Positions 25,804 to 34,610 of a stretch of 47,127 nt of DNA are shown here, in pieces. Location: NCBI GenBank assembly GCA_021648745.1, contig JAKISE010000017.1, positions 1 to 47,127 on the forward strand. Reading direction: 5' to 3'. Every line of letters starts with the position of its first letter. Position 1 is the stretch's first letter. The notes under the pieces were generated by a model that searched no databases, was not told the origin of the DNA, and worked only from the letters and a program-made list of their open reading frames with translations. Position numbers and translations under genes: made by a program. Source of the stretch: Cyclobacteriaceae bacterium. Its GTDB lineage: Bacteria > Bacteroidota > Bacteroidia > Cytophagales > Cyclobacteriaceae.

Positions 25804-25881
25804 ATCAATAGAATTCCTATTTTTGTTGCAAGTTATTAATTTAACCAAACAAAAATAGAAAAATGAGTCTCAAGGAAACAA
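25797..25881. promoter_or_regulatory. Overlapping divergent promoters, pdxJ and yqeY-like gene
   Basis: Rightward: TTG (25797-25799), 18-base spacer, TATTTTTG (25818-25825), giving a start near 25831, 32 bases before the ATG at 25863. Leftward: CAAAAATA (25850-25857; TATTTTTG on the minus strand) with CAA at 25879-25881 as a possible -33 after a 21-base spacer, giving a start near 25844. The predicted transcripts would overlap by about a dozen bases. Assigned from the TAnnTTTG / TTG consensus only. Confidence 0.45.
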
Positions 25882-26315
25882 TAAACGAAGATATAAAGCA
25901 AGCAATGCTTGCCAAACGCAAAGAAGAGTTAACAGCACTTAGGAGTATAAAATCAGCCATTCTTTTAGCTGAAACGGAAAAAGGAGCCAAAGAGGAGATT
26001 TCTGAAGATACTGAAATGAAACTTTTGATGAAAGCAGCTAAACAACGAAAAGAAAGTGGCGAGCTTTTTAAGAAAGAGGGGCGTGCTGATTTGGCTGATA
26101 AAGAATTTTTTGAATTTGAGGTGATTTCTAAATACCTTCCTACGCAAATGGAAGAGGCTGAAGTAAGAAAAGCACTTGCATCAATAATTGCTAAAGTAGG
26201 AGCTTCAAGCCCTGCTGATATGGGAAAAGTAATGGGTGCTGCAACTAAAGAATTGGCAGGTAAGGCAGAAGGAAGAATGATTTCTACATTGGTAAAAGAG
26301 TTGTTAGCTCAATAA
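25863..26315 (+). CDS. GatB/YqeY domain protein
   Basis: 150-residue YqeY-type protein, a helical domain related to the C-terminal tRNA-binding tail of the amidotransferase subunit GatB. Seen are the start MSLKETINEDIKQAMLAKRKEELTALRSIKSAI, then AAKQRKESGELFKKEGRADLADKE and the PADMGKVMGAATKELAGKAEG end typical of the family. Its exact role is unknown even in model species. Its stop and the start of the CvpA gene share one base (TAATG), implying translational coupling, and it heads the operon that runs to nadK. Confidence 0.9.
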   Translation: MSLKETINEDIKQAMLAKRKEELTALRSIKSAILLAETEKGAKEEISEDTEMKLLMKAAKQRKESGELFKKEGRADLADKEFFEFEVISKYLPTQMEEAEVRKALASIIAKVGASSPADMGKVMGAATKELAGKAEGRMISTLVKELLAQ

Positions 26316-26845
26316 TGAATACGCTAGATTTGATATTGGCAGTTCCTATATTAATAGGTGCTTATGGTGGTTTCAAAAAAGGCTTTATTGTAGGTGTAAT
26401 ATCATTACTCGCATTAATTCTTGGAGTGTTTGGCGGGTTTTATTTCTTAAACTGGGGAATATCCATTTTAATTACAGAATTTGGATTTACAGGCAAGCTG
26501 ATTCCTATTATATCTTTTATTATAATTTTTATTGGTATTATCATTATAGTAAATTTTATAGGAACGATGCTTAAAAAGTTTGTACAAATGATATTATTAG
26601 GGGGAGTTGATAAACTGGCAGGAGCTCTAATGGGAGCGTTAATGTGGACATTTTTAGTTTCTTCACTAATTTGGGTGGCAGCCGTTTTTAAGCTTAGTTT
26701 CCCTAGTGATTGGGAGCAAGGTTCTATGCTATTGGGTTATGTGAAACCTGTGGCACCATTTATGGCTTCTATACTCGATGGAATAATTCCTGCGGTTTCG
26801 GATATTTTTGAAGGATTAAGTGAATTAATTGATTCTGCTACCTAA
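26315..26845 (+). CDS. CvpA family membrane protein
   Basis: 176-residue inner-membrane protein with four predicted hydrophobic segments, approximately residues 4-22, 26-50, 62-85 and 105-125. The N-terminal pattern LDLILAVPILIGAYGGFKKGFIVGVISLLALILGVFGGF and the central GGVDKLAGALMGALMW are typical of CvpA/colicin V production proteins. Family members have been tied to envelope integrity in other bacteria. It is coupled to the yqeY-like gene by a TAATG overlap, and the next gene begins 54 bases later. Confidence 0.88.
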   Translation: MNTLDLILAVPILIGAYGGFKKGFIVGVISLLALILGVFGGFYFLNWGISILITEFGFTGKLIPIISFIIIFIGIIIIVNFIGTMLKKFVQMILLGGVDKLAGALMGALMWTFLVSSLIWVAAVFKLSFPSDWEQGSMLLGYVKPVAPFMASILDGIIPAVSDIFEGLSELIDSAT

Positions 26846-26899
26846 TAATTTAGAAAAATTTAATAAGATGTATTAATTTGGTGGTGATACCAATATTAT

Positions 26900-27649
26900 A
26901 TGGAGTTAAAAGAAAAAAACGGATACAGTTATATAGATGAAGGAGAGGGGCAAACCTTTTTGCTTCTTCATGGGCTGTTTGGTGCTTTGAGTAATTGGGA
27001 AAAAGTAGTTAGTAAGTTTTCTAAGCATTACAGAATAATTATTCCAATGCTACCTATTTATACACTTCCTTTAAAAAAATCAGGCGTAGAAGGCATCGCA
27101 AAATTTGTTGCAAAATTTGTGAATGACTTTGGCCTTAGCAATATGATTGTAATGGGCAACTCTTTAGGTGGCCATGTGGGCTTGGCTTATGTTGTTCAGC
27201 ATCCTGAAAAAGTCGAAAAACTTATTTTGACTGGCAGTTCAGGGCTCTTTGAAAATTCTATGGGAGGGTCTTTTCCAAGAATTCAAAGCTATGATTATGT
27301 AAAAGAAAAAGTAGGTTATACATTTTATGATCCCGATACAGTATCTGAAGAGTACGTTCAAGAAGTATATCAAACTTTCAAAAGCCCTCAAAAAACGTTA
27401 CGGTTAATAGCAATTGCGAGGTCGGCACAACGTAATAATATGGCTGATCAATTACCTAGTATAAAAGCACCAGTATTGCTTATTTGGGGGTTAAACGACA
27501 CCATAACTCCTCCGGCCGTAGCACATGAGTTTAATAAGTTAATCCCAAATTCAACGTTAGAGTTTATAGATTACTGCTGCCATGCACCCATGATGGAACA
27601 GCCAGATAGGTTTAATAAAATTTTAGAAGAATATCTTTTGGGCAAATAA
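26900..27649 (+). CDS. Alpha/beta hydrolase
   Basis: 249-residue alpha/beta hydrolase. The oxyanion motif is LLLHGLFGALSNW, the nucleophile elbow VMGNSLGGHVGL (Ser near residue 92), the acid lies in LLIWGLNDTITPP and the catalytic His in DYCCHAPMMEQP. It resembles the MhpC/BioH-type esterase group but no substrate can be named. It differs clearly from the other hydrolase at 24323-25084, so it is not a recent duplicate. It lies within the plus-strand operon: 1 base separates its stop from the CBS gene. Confidence 0.87.
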   Translation: MELKEKNGYSYIDEGEGQTFLLLHGLFGALSNWEKVVSKFSKHYRIIIPMLPIYTLPLKKSGVEGIAKFVAKFVNDFGLSNMIVMGNSLGGHVGLAYVVQHPEKVEKLILTGSSGLFENSMGGSFPRIQSYDYVKEKVGYTFYDPDTVSEEYVQEVYQTFKSPQKTLRLIAIARSAQRNNMADQLPSIKAPVLLIWGLNDTITPPAVAHEFNKLIPNSTLEFIDYCCHAPMMEQPDRFNKILEEYLLGK

Positions 27650-27650
27650 T

Positions 27651-28316
27651 ATGCAAGCGTCTGAACTAATAAATGAAATGATTCCTTCATTAAAATTGTC
27701 GGACACAACCGCCCATGCTTTGGTGTGGATGGATGAGTTTAGGTGCAATCAACTTCCCGTAGTTCATAAGGGGCAGTTTTTAGGATTAATTTCTGAAGAT
27801 TTAATTCTTGATCAAGAATCGGAAGTTTCCTACATTAAAGATGTTGAATTAGAGTGTCGTAATTGCAGGGTAAATAGTTCGGCACATTTTTTCGAAATAA
27901 TTAAAATTGCTTCTAGCAATGATATCGAACTTATTGGGGTTGTAAATGGAGAGGATGAATTTGTTGGTGTAATTACCATAAAAGATACAATTTCTGCACT
28001 CTCTCAAACATTGGCCGTTCAGGCTAAGGGTGCGATACTAATTATTTCCTTAAAGTCTATCGATTATTCATTGTCAGAAATAAGTAGAATAGTTGAGTTA
28101 GAAGGGTATAAAATATTAAGTAGCTCAATAAAAAATGACGAAGCTAATAGCGAGAAAATTAAATTGACCTTGAAGGTAAACAGCGAAGATGTGTCACGAT
28201 TGGTAGCAACCTTTGAAAGGTTCGATTTTAAGGTAATATCTCAACTGCAAAATAAAGAAGATGGAGAATCAGATAAAGAACGGTTAGATATACTGTTCAA
28301 ATATTTAGATATTTAA
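27651..28316 (+). CDS. CBS-pair protein with C-terminal ACT-like domain
   Basis: 221 residues. Residues about 1-120 form a pair of CBS motifs (ELINEMIPSLKLSDTTAHALVWMDEFRCNQLPVVHKGQFLGLI, then IGVVNGEDEFVGVITIKDTISAL), a regulatory module that binds adenine nucleotides. Residues about 125-210 look like an ACT domain (GAILIISLKSIDYSLSEISRIVELEGYKILSSSI). This CBS-ACT order is like AcuB. It is 1 base after the hydrolase and 2 bases before nadK, so a role in sensing the adenylate or NAD(P) state is possible, but only by inference from context. Confidence 0.82.
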   Translation: MQASELINEMIPSLKLSDTTAHALVWMDEFRCNQLPVVHKGQFLGLISEDLILDQESEVSYIKDVELECRNCRVNSSAHFFEIIKIASSNDIELIGVVNGEDEFVGVITIKDTISALSQTLAVQAKGAILIISLKSIDYSLSEISRIVELEGYKILSSSIKNDEANSEKIKLTLKVNSEDVSRLVATFERFDFKVISQLQNKEDGESDKERLDILFKYLDI

Positions 28317-28318
28317 TC

Positions 28319-29203
28319 ATGGGTAAGCTAGTCGTAGTTCATGGAAAAGCATTTCAGGAAGAAGATAAATTCCAGATTGAAGGATTTTTTAACACATTAA
28401 TACTTCATGGGTTTACGGCAATTATTTCAGTAGAATTCTTTGAAATTTGTAAGGCAATTAATATTTCTGGAATTGACAACTTGAAAAAATACAATGAGAG
28501 CTCAGAAACAAAGAGCGCAATGTTTGCCTTTTCTTTTGGTGGGGATGGAACCTTGTTAGAACTACTTACTCATGTAGGAGAATATGAGATACCTATTATA
28601 GGAGTTAACATGGGTAGGTTAGGCTTTTTAGCTACTACATCTTTAGAAAAAATTGAGAATGCCGTTTTAGCTTTGAGTAATGCTGATTTTGAAGTTGATG
28701 AGCGAGTATTATTGCAAATGGTTTCGGATCGAAGCATGTTTGAAAATAAAAATTATGCGTTAAACGATTTTACCATTTTAAAGAGAGACACTTCTTCCAT
28801 GATAAAAGTGAAAGTGCTTTTAGATGGAGTATATTTAAATACGTATTGGGCCGATGGTGTAATAGTTTCGACCCCAACAGGTTCAACAGGTTACTCTTTA
28901 AGTTGTGGAGGTCCATTGGTGTTGCCACAATCTAATAATTTTGTAATTACACCTGTAAGTCCACATAATTTAAATGCAAGACCCCTAGTGATTTCCGATG
29001 ACCGAGAAATAACTTTCGAAATAGAGGCAAGGAGTGATAATGTTCTGGTTTCCTTAGATTCTAGATCTGCTGTAGTTCCGAATGATGTTCAGATAATTAT
29101 AAAAAAGTTTAAAAAAACAGGAAAATTGGTTAAATTTAGGGATTATAACCAATTTGAGACTATGAGAAATAAACTTAATTGGGGAATTGACTATAGAAAT
29201 TGA
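28319..29203 (+). CDS. nadK: NAD kinase
   Basis: Phosphorylates NAD to NADP. At 294 residues it is of normal length. The catalytic GGDGTLLELL motif has its Asp at residue 76. NMGRLGFLATTS and the NAD-binding region DGVIVSTPTGSTGYSLSCGGPLV are conserved, as is SPHNLNARPLVI. The start ATG at 28319 lies 2 bases after the CBS-ACT gene. It ends the yqeY-to-nadK run, and 77 bases with a -7 box separate it from the first PorG-like gene. Confidence 0.96.
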   Translation: MGKLVVVHGKAFQEEDKFQIEGFFNTLILHGFTAIISVEFFEICKAINISGIDNLKKYNESSETKSAMFAFSFGGDGTLLELLTHVGEYEIPIIGVNMGRLGFLATTSLEKIENAVLALSNADFEVDERVLLQMVSDRSMFENKNYALNDFTILKRDTSSMIKVKVLLDGVYLNTYWADGVIVSTPTGSTGYSLSCGGPLVLPQSNNFVITPVSPHNLNARPLVISDDREITFEIEARSDNVLVSLDSRSAVVPNDVQIIIKKFKKTGKLVKFRDYNQFETMRNKLNWGIDYRN

Positions 29204-29233
29204 CTAGCATTTTTTAATTCGTATTGGATTAAA

Positions 29234-29241
29234 TACCTTTG
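29234..29241 (+). promoter_or_regulatory. Possible -7 element for the outer-membrane gene run
   Basis: TACCTTTG, an exact TAnnTTTG match, lies 39 bases before the ATG at 29281. A TTG at the expected spacing upstream is not evident. It could start transcription of the porG-like - uppS - bamA - ompH genes independently of nadK. Confidence 0.4.
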
Positions 29242-29280
29242 TATTAACTGCAATGCCACCTACTAACGGTAATTACTTAG

Positions 29281-30387
29281 ATGAAACAACTTATTAAATT
29301 AACATTAACCATCCTGCTAGCTTTTACAGTGTCTGTTGGGTTCTCTCAAATCAATCGTAAACAGATAAAGAGAAACAATAAAGCCATGGCCAATTTTAAG
29401 GGCAAGAAAAATGGTTTTACAAAACAAAAAAAGTATTACTACATAAGTGCTGGCCTTAATTCAATGAACTATTTTGGGGATATAGCACCAAAATCTACCA
29501 TTGGTAGCACTAAAATTTCCTCAACAAGATTAGGGTTTTCTGGTGCATTTGGCTACCGAATCGGGCCTCGTTATACATTACAAGCCTCATTGTCTTTTGG
29601 TACACTATTTAGCGATGACAATAAAGCCGCTGATCCTACTGGAGAAAATTCGAATTATAGATATAAAAGGAATTTGCATTTTAAAAACAATATTACAGAA
29701 CTAGCTATTGTAGGTATTTTTGATTTATTTCAAAATCAAGGCTCGTATTTAAGTAGAGTTCAAATTACACCATATGCAATGATTGGTATCGCAGGGTTTT
29801 ACCATAGCCCTCAAGCATTAGTTTCTGCTACCAATGCACAAACTGGGGGGGCACCTTTAGCTGAAGCTGACCAATGGGTAAAACTTCAACCCTTAGGGAC
29901 TGAAGGCCAATATGCTGATTTATTACCTACTGATGCTAATTTCGGAATTAAACCTTATAGTTTATGGCAAATGTCTATACCATTTGGCTTAGGTGCTCGT
30001 TATAAGTTAGGTGAGGCTTTGGACATTTCGTTTGACATAACCTTTAGGTATTTGTTTTTTGATTACATAGATGATATCAGTCGTAATTATGTAGATTTAG
30101 ATGTACTTGATAGCGATTTGGCAAGGGCAATGTCTGATAGGTCGGTTGAACCAACAGGTGCTAAATCTGGAGATGATAGGTCACAATATATCTCGGGTTG
30201 GGATATAGATCCCTATACTGGTAGAAATGGGGGCGTTTACAACACTGTTAATGGTTTTGGTCAAGAAGGGGTGGAAGGGTTTCCAAATAATCGCGGAGGT
30301 GCAAGCGATAATGATATTTATTATGTTACAAGTGTTAAAATAAGTTATATTCTGGGGTCCTCTTTTAGAAGAGCCAAGTTTAGATAA
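29281..30387 (+). CDS. Outer-membrane beta-barrel protein, DUF6089/PorG-like
   Basis: 368 residues with a signal peptide (MKQLIKLTLTILLAFTVSVGFSQ). After a strongly basic stretch (residues about 24-48) the sequence YYYISAGLNSMNYFGDIAP matches the opening of the DUF6089 family, and alternating amphipathic strands follow (LGFSGAFGYRIGPRYTLQASLSFG, ITELAIVGIFDLF, LGARYKLGEALDISFDITFRYLFFDYIDDISRNY). The end, VTSVKISYILGS, is typical of an eight-strand barrel. Family members include PorG, an outer-membrane part of the type IX secretion system. A second, shorter family member follows after 7 bases. The extra 120 residues relative to the neighbour lie in loops and the basic N-terminal region. Confidence 0.82.
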   Translation: MKQLIKLTLTILLAFTVSVGFSQINRKQIKRNNKAMANFKGKKNGFTKQKKYYYISAGLNSMNYFGDIAPKSTIGSTKISSTRLGFSGAFGYRIGPRYTLQASLSFGTLFSDDNKAADPTGENSNYRYKRNLHFKNNITELAIVGIFDLFQNQGSYLSRVQITPYAMIGIAGFYHSPQALVSATNAQTGGAPLAEADQWVKLQPLGTEGQYADLLPTDANFGIKPYSLWQMSIPFGLGARYKLGEALDISFDITFRYLFFDYIDDISRNYVDLDVLDSDLARAMSDRSVEPTGAKSGDDRSQYISGWDIDPYTGRNGGVYNTVNGFGQEGVEGFPNNRGGASDNDIYYVTSVKISYILGSSFRRAKFR

Positions 30388-30394
30388 TTAAAAT

Positions 30395-31123
30395 ATGATT
30401 AAAAATATCGAAATGGGAATTCAGGTTAAATATTGGATTCCCATTTTTATTTTGCTACTTATATCTGCTGTTTCAGGCTATGCTCAAAAAAAGGAAATTG
30501 GTGGCGGGATAGGTGTACTTTCTTATACAGGCGATTTGTCGCGCAATGCATTGAAAGGGCCTATAAAGCCTGCAGGTACCGTGTTTTACAGGTATAACAT
30601 GAGAGACCATCTAAGCCTTAAACTTTCTTTTGTGGGAGGCAAACTAGCTGGAACGGATGAAAAGCCGATTGATGCTTTTTCGGTTGTGAGAGCAAGTGCC
30701 TTTAATATATTTTTATATGAGTTTGCAGCAGGGCTCGAATATTATTTTTTAGATTTTAGGAGTAAAAATGCTCCACAGAACTGGTCTCCCTACTTTTACG
30801 GAGGCATAGGTATTTTTGGGATGATTGGGCATCAGAATAAAACAGCAACCTACAGCGATATTCAATTGGCAGTACCTTTGGCTTTTGGGGTAAGGTATAG
30901 AGCAAGCCCTAAGTGGTCGTTTTCTGTAGAAGCAGGTATCAGAGCAACTTTTTTCGATTATATTGACAATATTTCGGAGGGAGATTTGTTTGCAAAAAAT
31001 TATCAATATGGGAACCCAGAAGATAATGACAAGTATTATTTTGCAGGTGTAAGCCTTAGTTATACTTTTTACAGTGTCCTTTGTCCAACACTTCCTATAA
31101 AACAAGGTTATCGGAGACGTTAA
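30395..31123 (+). CDS. PorG-like outer-membrane protein (DUF6089)
   Basis: 242 residues with a signal peptide (WIPIFILLLISAVSGYAQ). A methionine at residue 7 (30413) is an equally good start. After cleavage it reads KKEIGGGIGVLSYTGDLSRN, the standard DUF6089 opening, and ends YYFAGVSLSYTFYSVLCPTLP. In Porphyromonas the type IX secretion protein PorG (PG0189) sits next to uppS and the Omp85 gene, and this gene has the same position before uppS-bamA. It is therefore the better candidate for the true PorG orthologue of the tandem pair. This suggests a type IX secretion system or gliding apparatus in the host. Confidence 0.82.
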   Translation: MIKNIEMGIQVKYWIPIFILLLISAVSGYAQKKEIGGGIGVLSYTGDLSRNALKGPIKPAGTVFYRYNMRDHLSLKLSFVGGKLAGTDEKPIDAFSVVRASAFNIFLYEFAAGLEYYFLDFRSKNAPQNWSPYFYGGIGIFGMIGHQNKTATYSDIQLAVPLAFGVRYRASPKWSFSVEAGIRATFFDYIDNISEGDLFAKNYQYGNPEDNDKYYFAGVSLSYTFYSVLCPTLPIKQGYRRR

Positions 31124-31160
31124 ACTAGTCTTTATAGAACATATTCTCAATTATTTACAA

Positions 31161-31168
31161 TATTTTTG
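31161..31168 (+). promoter_or_regulatory. Possible -7 element before uppS
   Basis: TATTTTTG matches TAnnTTTG and lies 33 bases upstream of the GTG start of uppS. There is no convincing -33 element, so it is a weak call; uppS may instead be read through from the PorG-like genes 78 bases upstream. Confidence 0.3.
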
Positions 31169-31201
31169 CATCCTAAAATTAGAATTGTGGGTACTTAATT
31201 T

Positions 31202-31927
31202 GTGACTAAGTTTAATAACATACCAGAACATATAGCCGTTATTATGGATGGCAACGGGCGGTGGGCTAAAAAAAAAGGCGCAGCAAGGATTTTTGGGCAT
31301 AGAAACGCCCTTAAGGCAGTTCGTGAAACGGTTGAAAGTTGTGCTGAACTTGGAGTTAAATATTTAACTTTGTACGCTTTTTCAACTGAAAACTGGGGAC
31401 GACCTCAAGCAGAAGTGGATGGGCTAATGGAGTTATTAATTGATTCTTTAAGAAAGGAATTGAGCACACTAATGAAAAACAATATTCGTTTAGAAACTAT
31501 TGGAGAGCTAAGCAGGTTACCAAAACGATGTGTAAATGCATTAGAAGGGGATATCAGGGCATCAGAGAGCAATACGGGACTCACCTTAATTTTAGCTTTA
31601 AATTATAGTGGTAGAGCTGAAATTACAAAAGCAGTGGCTAATATTGCCCATAAGATAGAACTAGGAGAAATAAGAGCTGGTCAAATTGATGAAACAACAA
31701 TTACTCATCACTTATCAACACGGGCGTACCCAGACCCTGAGCTGCTTATTAGAACAAGTGGTGAAATGAGATTGAGCAATTTTTTACTTTGGCAAATGGC
31801 TTATACAGAACTTTATTTTACTGAGGTTCTGTGGCCAGATTTTAGAAAAGAACATTTATTGCTTGCTTTAGAGGATTATAATAAGCGAGAGAGAAGGTTT
31901 GGTAAAACAAGCGAGCAGTTAACGTAA
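31202..31927 (+). CDS. uppS: Isoprenyl transferase (undecaprenyl diphosphate synthase)
   Basis: Cis-prenyltransferase making the undecaprenyl diphosphate carrier for peptidoglycan and surface polysaccharides. It has 241 residues. The catalytic aspartate motif IAVIMDGNGRWAKKKG is near residue 11, followed by the conserved His/Arg of FGHRNALKAVRETV, LTLYAFSTENWGRPQ and the C-terminal PDPELLIRTSGEMRLSNFLLWQMAYTELYF. The start is a GTG at 31202, which gives the usual short N-terminus. It is 4 bases before bamA, so the two are co-transcribed, linking lipid carrier supply and outer-membrane assembly. Confidence 0.96.
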   Translation: MTKFNNIPEHIAVIMDGNGRWAKKKGAARIFGHRNALKAVRETVESCAELGVKYLTLYAFSTENWGRPQAEVDGLMELLIDSLRKELSTLMKNNIRLETIGELSRLPKRCVNALEGDIRASESNTGLTLILALNYSGRAEITKAVANIAHKIELGEIRAGQIDETTITHHLSTRAYPDPELLIRTSGEMRLSNFLLWQMAYTELYFTEVLWPDFRKEHLLLALEDYNKRERRFGKTSEQLT

Positions 31928-31931
31928 GGAT

Positions 31932-34601
31932 ATGAAGAAAGGATTTCTTAGTTTTTTAATATTAGTATTATTTGTATCATCAGCGATAGGTCAAATACGT
32001 AGAAGCCGTTCACAGCCTGCAACTGCCCAAAGCAGTACCGGGCTAGATTATAGCAGACCCCAAGAATATGAAATTGCTAATATTAAAGTAGTTGGTACTA
32101 CTTTTTTAGATGGCAACACACTGGTATCACTAACTAATTTGAAGGTGGGTGATCGAATTAAAATCCCTGGAGAAGATATAAGTAGTGCCATTAAAAAACT
32201 ATGGAAACATGGTTTGGTAGGAGATGTTAAAATACTTATTGAAAAGATAGAAACAGGAAAAATTTATTTAATTGTAGAACTAACAGAACGCCCAAGGCTT
32301 TCGAAATTCTCTTTCGAGGGTGTAGCAAAATCTCAAAAAGCAGATTTAAAAGAGTTGATTTCTCCTTATAGAGGCAAGGTGCTTACCGATGCAATGGTTA
32401 ATATTACTAAAAACAATGTTCGAAAACATTATGTAGACAAAGGGTTCCTTAATTGCGAAGTTGATATAATAAAGGAGAAGGATACGTTGCTTTCAAACCA
32501 TGTGAGGCTCAATATTAAAATCCAGAAAAATCCTAAAGTAAAAATTGATAGAGTTTATATTGACGGAGCTGAAGATGTAAGCCTGAGCAAAATAAAGGGT
32601 AAGATGAAAAATACTAAGGAGCGTGTTCGGCTCTCCTTATTTAAGGATATTGCTAATAGAATCACCCACCTAAATGTGAAGTCTTTTATACTGAATAGTA
32701 AGGAAATGGACGGAAAAACTACTGCAGACTACCTTACTAGGCATGTAAATATTAATGTCTTTAAATCGTCAAAATATATAAAAGCTGATTTTGATGAAGA
32801 TAAAAAGAGTATTGTTAATTACTTAAACTCGAAAGGGTTTAGAGATGCAGTAGTAACAAAGGATTCAATTTTTAAAACTGATACCAGTTCTATTGCCTTA
32901 TACTTAAAAGTAGAAGAAGGTAATAAATACTATTATCGCAATATTACTTGGTCTGGCAATTATGTATATGATGACGCAAGATTGCAGCGAGTATTAGGGA
33001 TTAAATCAGGAGACGTTTATAATAAAGAAGAGATGGATAAGCGTCTTCAAATGAATCCACAAGGAGTCGATATTTCTGGTCTTTATATGGATTATGGATA
33101 TTTATTTTTTAATATTCGACCGGTAGAAGTAGCTGTAATTGGTGATTCAATAGATATTGAAATGCGGATTTACGAAGGAGCTCAAGCCACTGTTAGTAAA
33201 GTTATTATTTCTGGTAACGACAGAACCAATGACCATGTAATTAGAAGAGAACTTAGAACTATGCCTGGTGATTTGTTTAGTAGAACAAATATTATTAGAG
33301 ACCAGCAGCAATTAGGTACCTTAGGTTATTTTGATCCTGAACAAATTCAAATTAATCCAATTCCAAATCCAATTGATAACACTGTTGATATTGAATATAA
33401 ATTAGTTGAACGACCCAATGACCAAATAGAACTTTCTGGTGGCTGGGGTGGCTTTTATGGATTTGTAGGTACCCTAGGATTAACTTTTAATAACTTCTCC
33501 TTGCGAAATGTTCCTCACTTCGAAAAATGGCACCCATTGCCAGTAGGAGATGGGCAAAAGCTATCGATTAGGATGCAGGCAAACGGCCGACAGTTTCAAA
33601 GTTATACAGCTTCATTTACCGAGCCTTGGCTAGGAGGTAAGAAACCAAACTCGTTAACTGTTAGTTTTAATACATCTATTCAAAATACCGATGAGCGGTT
33701 TAGCCCATTTGGTGCAGGGTCATTTAAAGTAAATTCTGCAACTATAGGTTTAGGAAGAAGACTTACATGGCCAGATAATTACTTTACTTTAAGCACGGCT
33801 TTATCGTACAAAGTGTATAAGCTTGATAATTACTTTCAGCAGGTTGGGGCTTTGCCTTTTAATACAGGCGTTTCCAATACATTTCTATTAACTTCAACCT
33901 TGGCAAGAAGCAGTATTGATAACCCCATGTATCCAAAATCAGGATCTACGGTTTCTTTATCTGCTAGTTTTACACCTCCTTTTTCTAAATTGAATGACCT
34001 AGATTATAATTCGGCAAGCGCAGAAGAAATAAATAAATGGGTAGAGTACATGAAGTTTATGTTTGATGCTAAATACTATCTTAATTTAGTAGGTAAGTTG
34101 GTGCTTGAATCTAGAATTCATTTTGGATTTATGAACACCTATTCTCCTGGAAGAGTGCCAGTAGGGCCCTTCGAGCGTTTTAGGGTTGGGGGAGATGGTT
34201 TGGCAGGTCAGAACTTTGTTTTAGGAACAGATATTATTGGACTGAGAGGTTATGAAAATAATTCTATCCGACCTATTGATCAATATGATGCTACATATAC
34301 AGGAACTTCTGGCGGTACTATTTATGCTAAGTATGCAATGGAATTGAGATACCCAGTTACTACTGGTGCAGCTGCCACAATTTATGTGTTAGTTTTTGGT
34401 GAAGCAGGCAACAGTTGGGACAATTACCAAAAGTTTAGCCCGTTTGATACTTATAAAGCTGCAGGTTTTGGTGCTCGTTTATTTATGCCGGCTTTTGGTC
34501 TCATAGGTCTCAACTGGGGATATGGATTTGATACCCTTCCAGGAAGCAACGAGCCTAGTGGGATGCAGTTTCAATTTACAATTGGTCAACAGTTACGATA
34601 A
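31932..34601 (+). CDS. bamA: Outer-membrane assembly factor BamA (Omp85)
   Basis: 889 residues. A signal peptide (MKKGFLSFLILVLFVSSAIGQ) is followed by POTRA repeats to about residue 480 (for example IANIKVVGTTFLDGNTLVSL, RLSKFSFEGVAKSQKADLKEL, VSKVIISGNDRTNDHVIRREL), then a 16-strand barrel (QIELSGGWGGFYGFVGTLGLTFNNFS). The Omp85 signature near the end includes FRVGGDGLAGQNFVLGTDIIGLRGYE, which has the L6-type RGY motif (VRGF/Y). BamA folds and inserts outer-membrane barrels, including the PorG-like proteins encoded upstream. Two Skp-like chaperone genes follow directly. Confidence 0.95.
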   Translation: MKKGFLSFLILVLFVSSAIGQIRRSRSQPATAQSSTGLDYSRPQEYEIANIKVVGTTFLDGNTLVSLTNLKVGDRIKIPGEDISSAIKKLWKHGLVGDVKILIEKIETGKIYLIVELTERPRLSKFSFEGVAKSQKADLKELISPYRGKVLTDAMVNITKNNVRKHYVDKGFLNCEVDIIKEKDTLLSNHVRLNIKIQKNPKVKIDRVYIDGAEDVSLSKIKGKMKNTKERVRLSLFKDIANRITHLNVKSFILNSKEMDGKTTADYLTRHVNINVFKSSKYIKADFDEDKKSIVNYLNSKGFRDAVVTKDSIFKTDTSSIALYLKVEEGNKYYYRNITWSGNYVYDDARLQRVLGIKSGDVYNKEEMDKRLQMNPQGVDISGLYMDYGYLFFNIRPVEVAVIGDSIDIEMRIYEGAQATVSKVIISGNDRTNDHVIRRELRTMPGDLFSRTNIIRDQQQLGTLGYFDPEQIQINPIPNPIDNTVDIEYKLVERPNDQIELSGGWGGFYGFVGTLGLTFNNFSLRNVPHFEKWHPLPVGDGQKLSIRMQANGRQFQSYTASFTEPWLGGKKPNSLTVSFNTSIQNTDERFSPFGAGSFKVNSATIGLGRRLTWPDNYFTLSTALSYKVYKLDNYFQQVGALPFNTGVSNTFLLTSTLARSSIDNPMYPKSGSTVSLSASFTPPFSKLNDLDYNSASAEEINKWVEYMKFMFDAKYYLNLVGKLVLESRIHFGFMNTYSPGRVPVGPFERFRVGGDGLAGQNFVLGTDIIGLRGYENNSIRPIDQYDATYTGTSGGTIYAKYAMELRYPVTTGAAATIYVLVFGEAGNSWDNYQKFSPFDTYKAAGFGARLFMPAFGLIGLNWGYGFDTLPGSNEPSGMQFQFTIGQQLR

Positions 34602-34610
34602 TATTTTATA

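Noticed and set aside
25804..25848. TTG start for pdxJ adding 15 residues
   Set aside because: PdxJ proteins begin at the MATRLSVNVNKIATLRNARGG part; the extension would also run through the promoter region.
30749..31150. 133-codon minus-strand open frame
   Set aside because: Antisense to the PorG-like gene, with no signal or family features.
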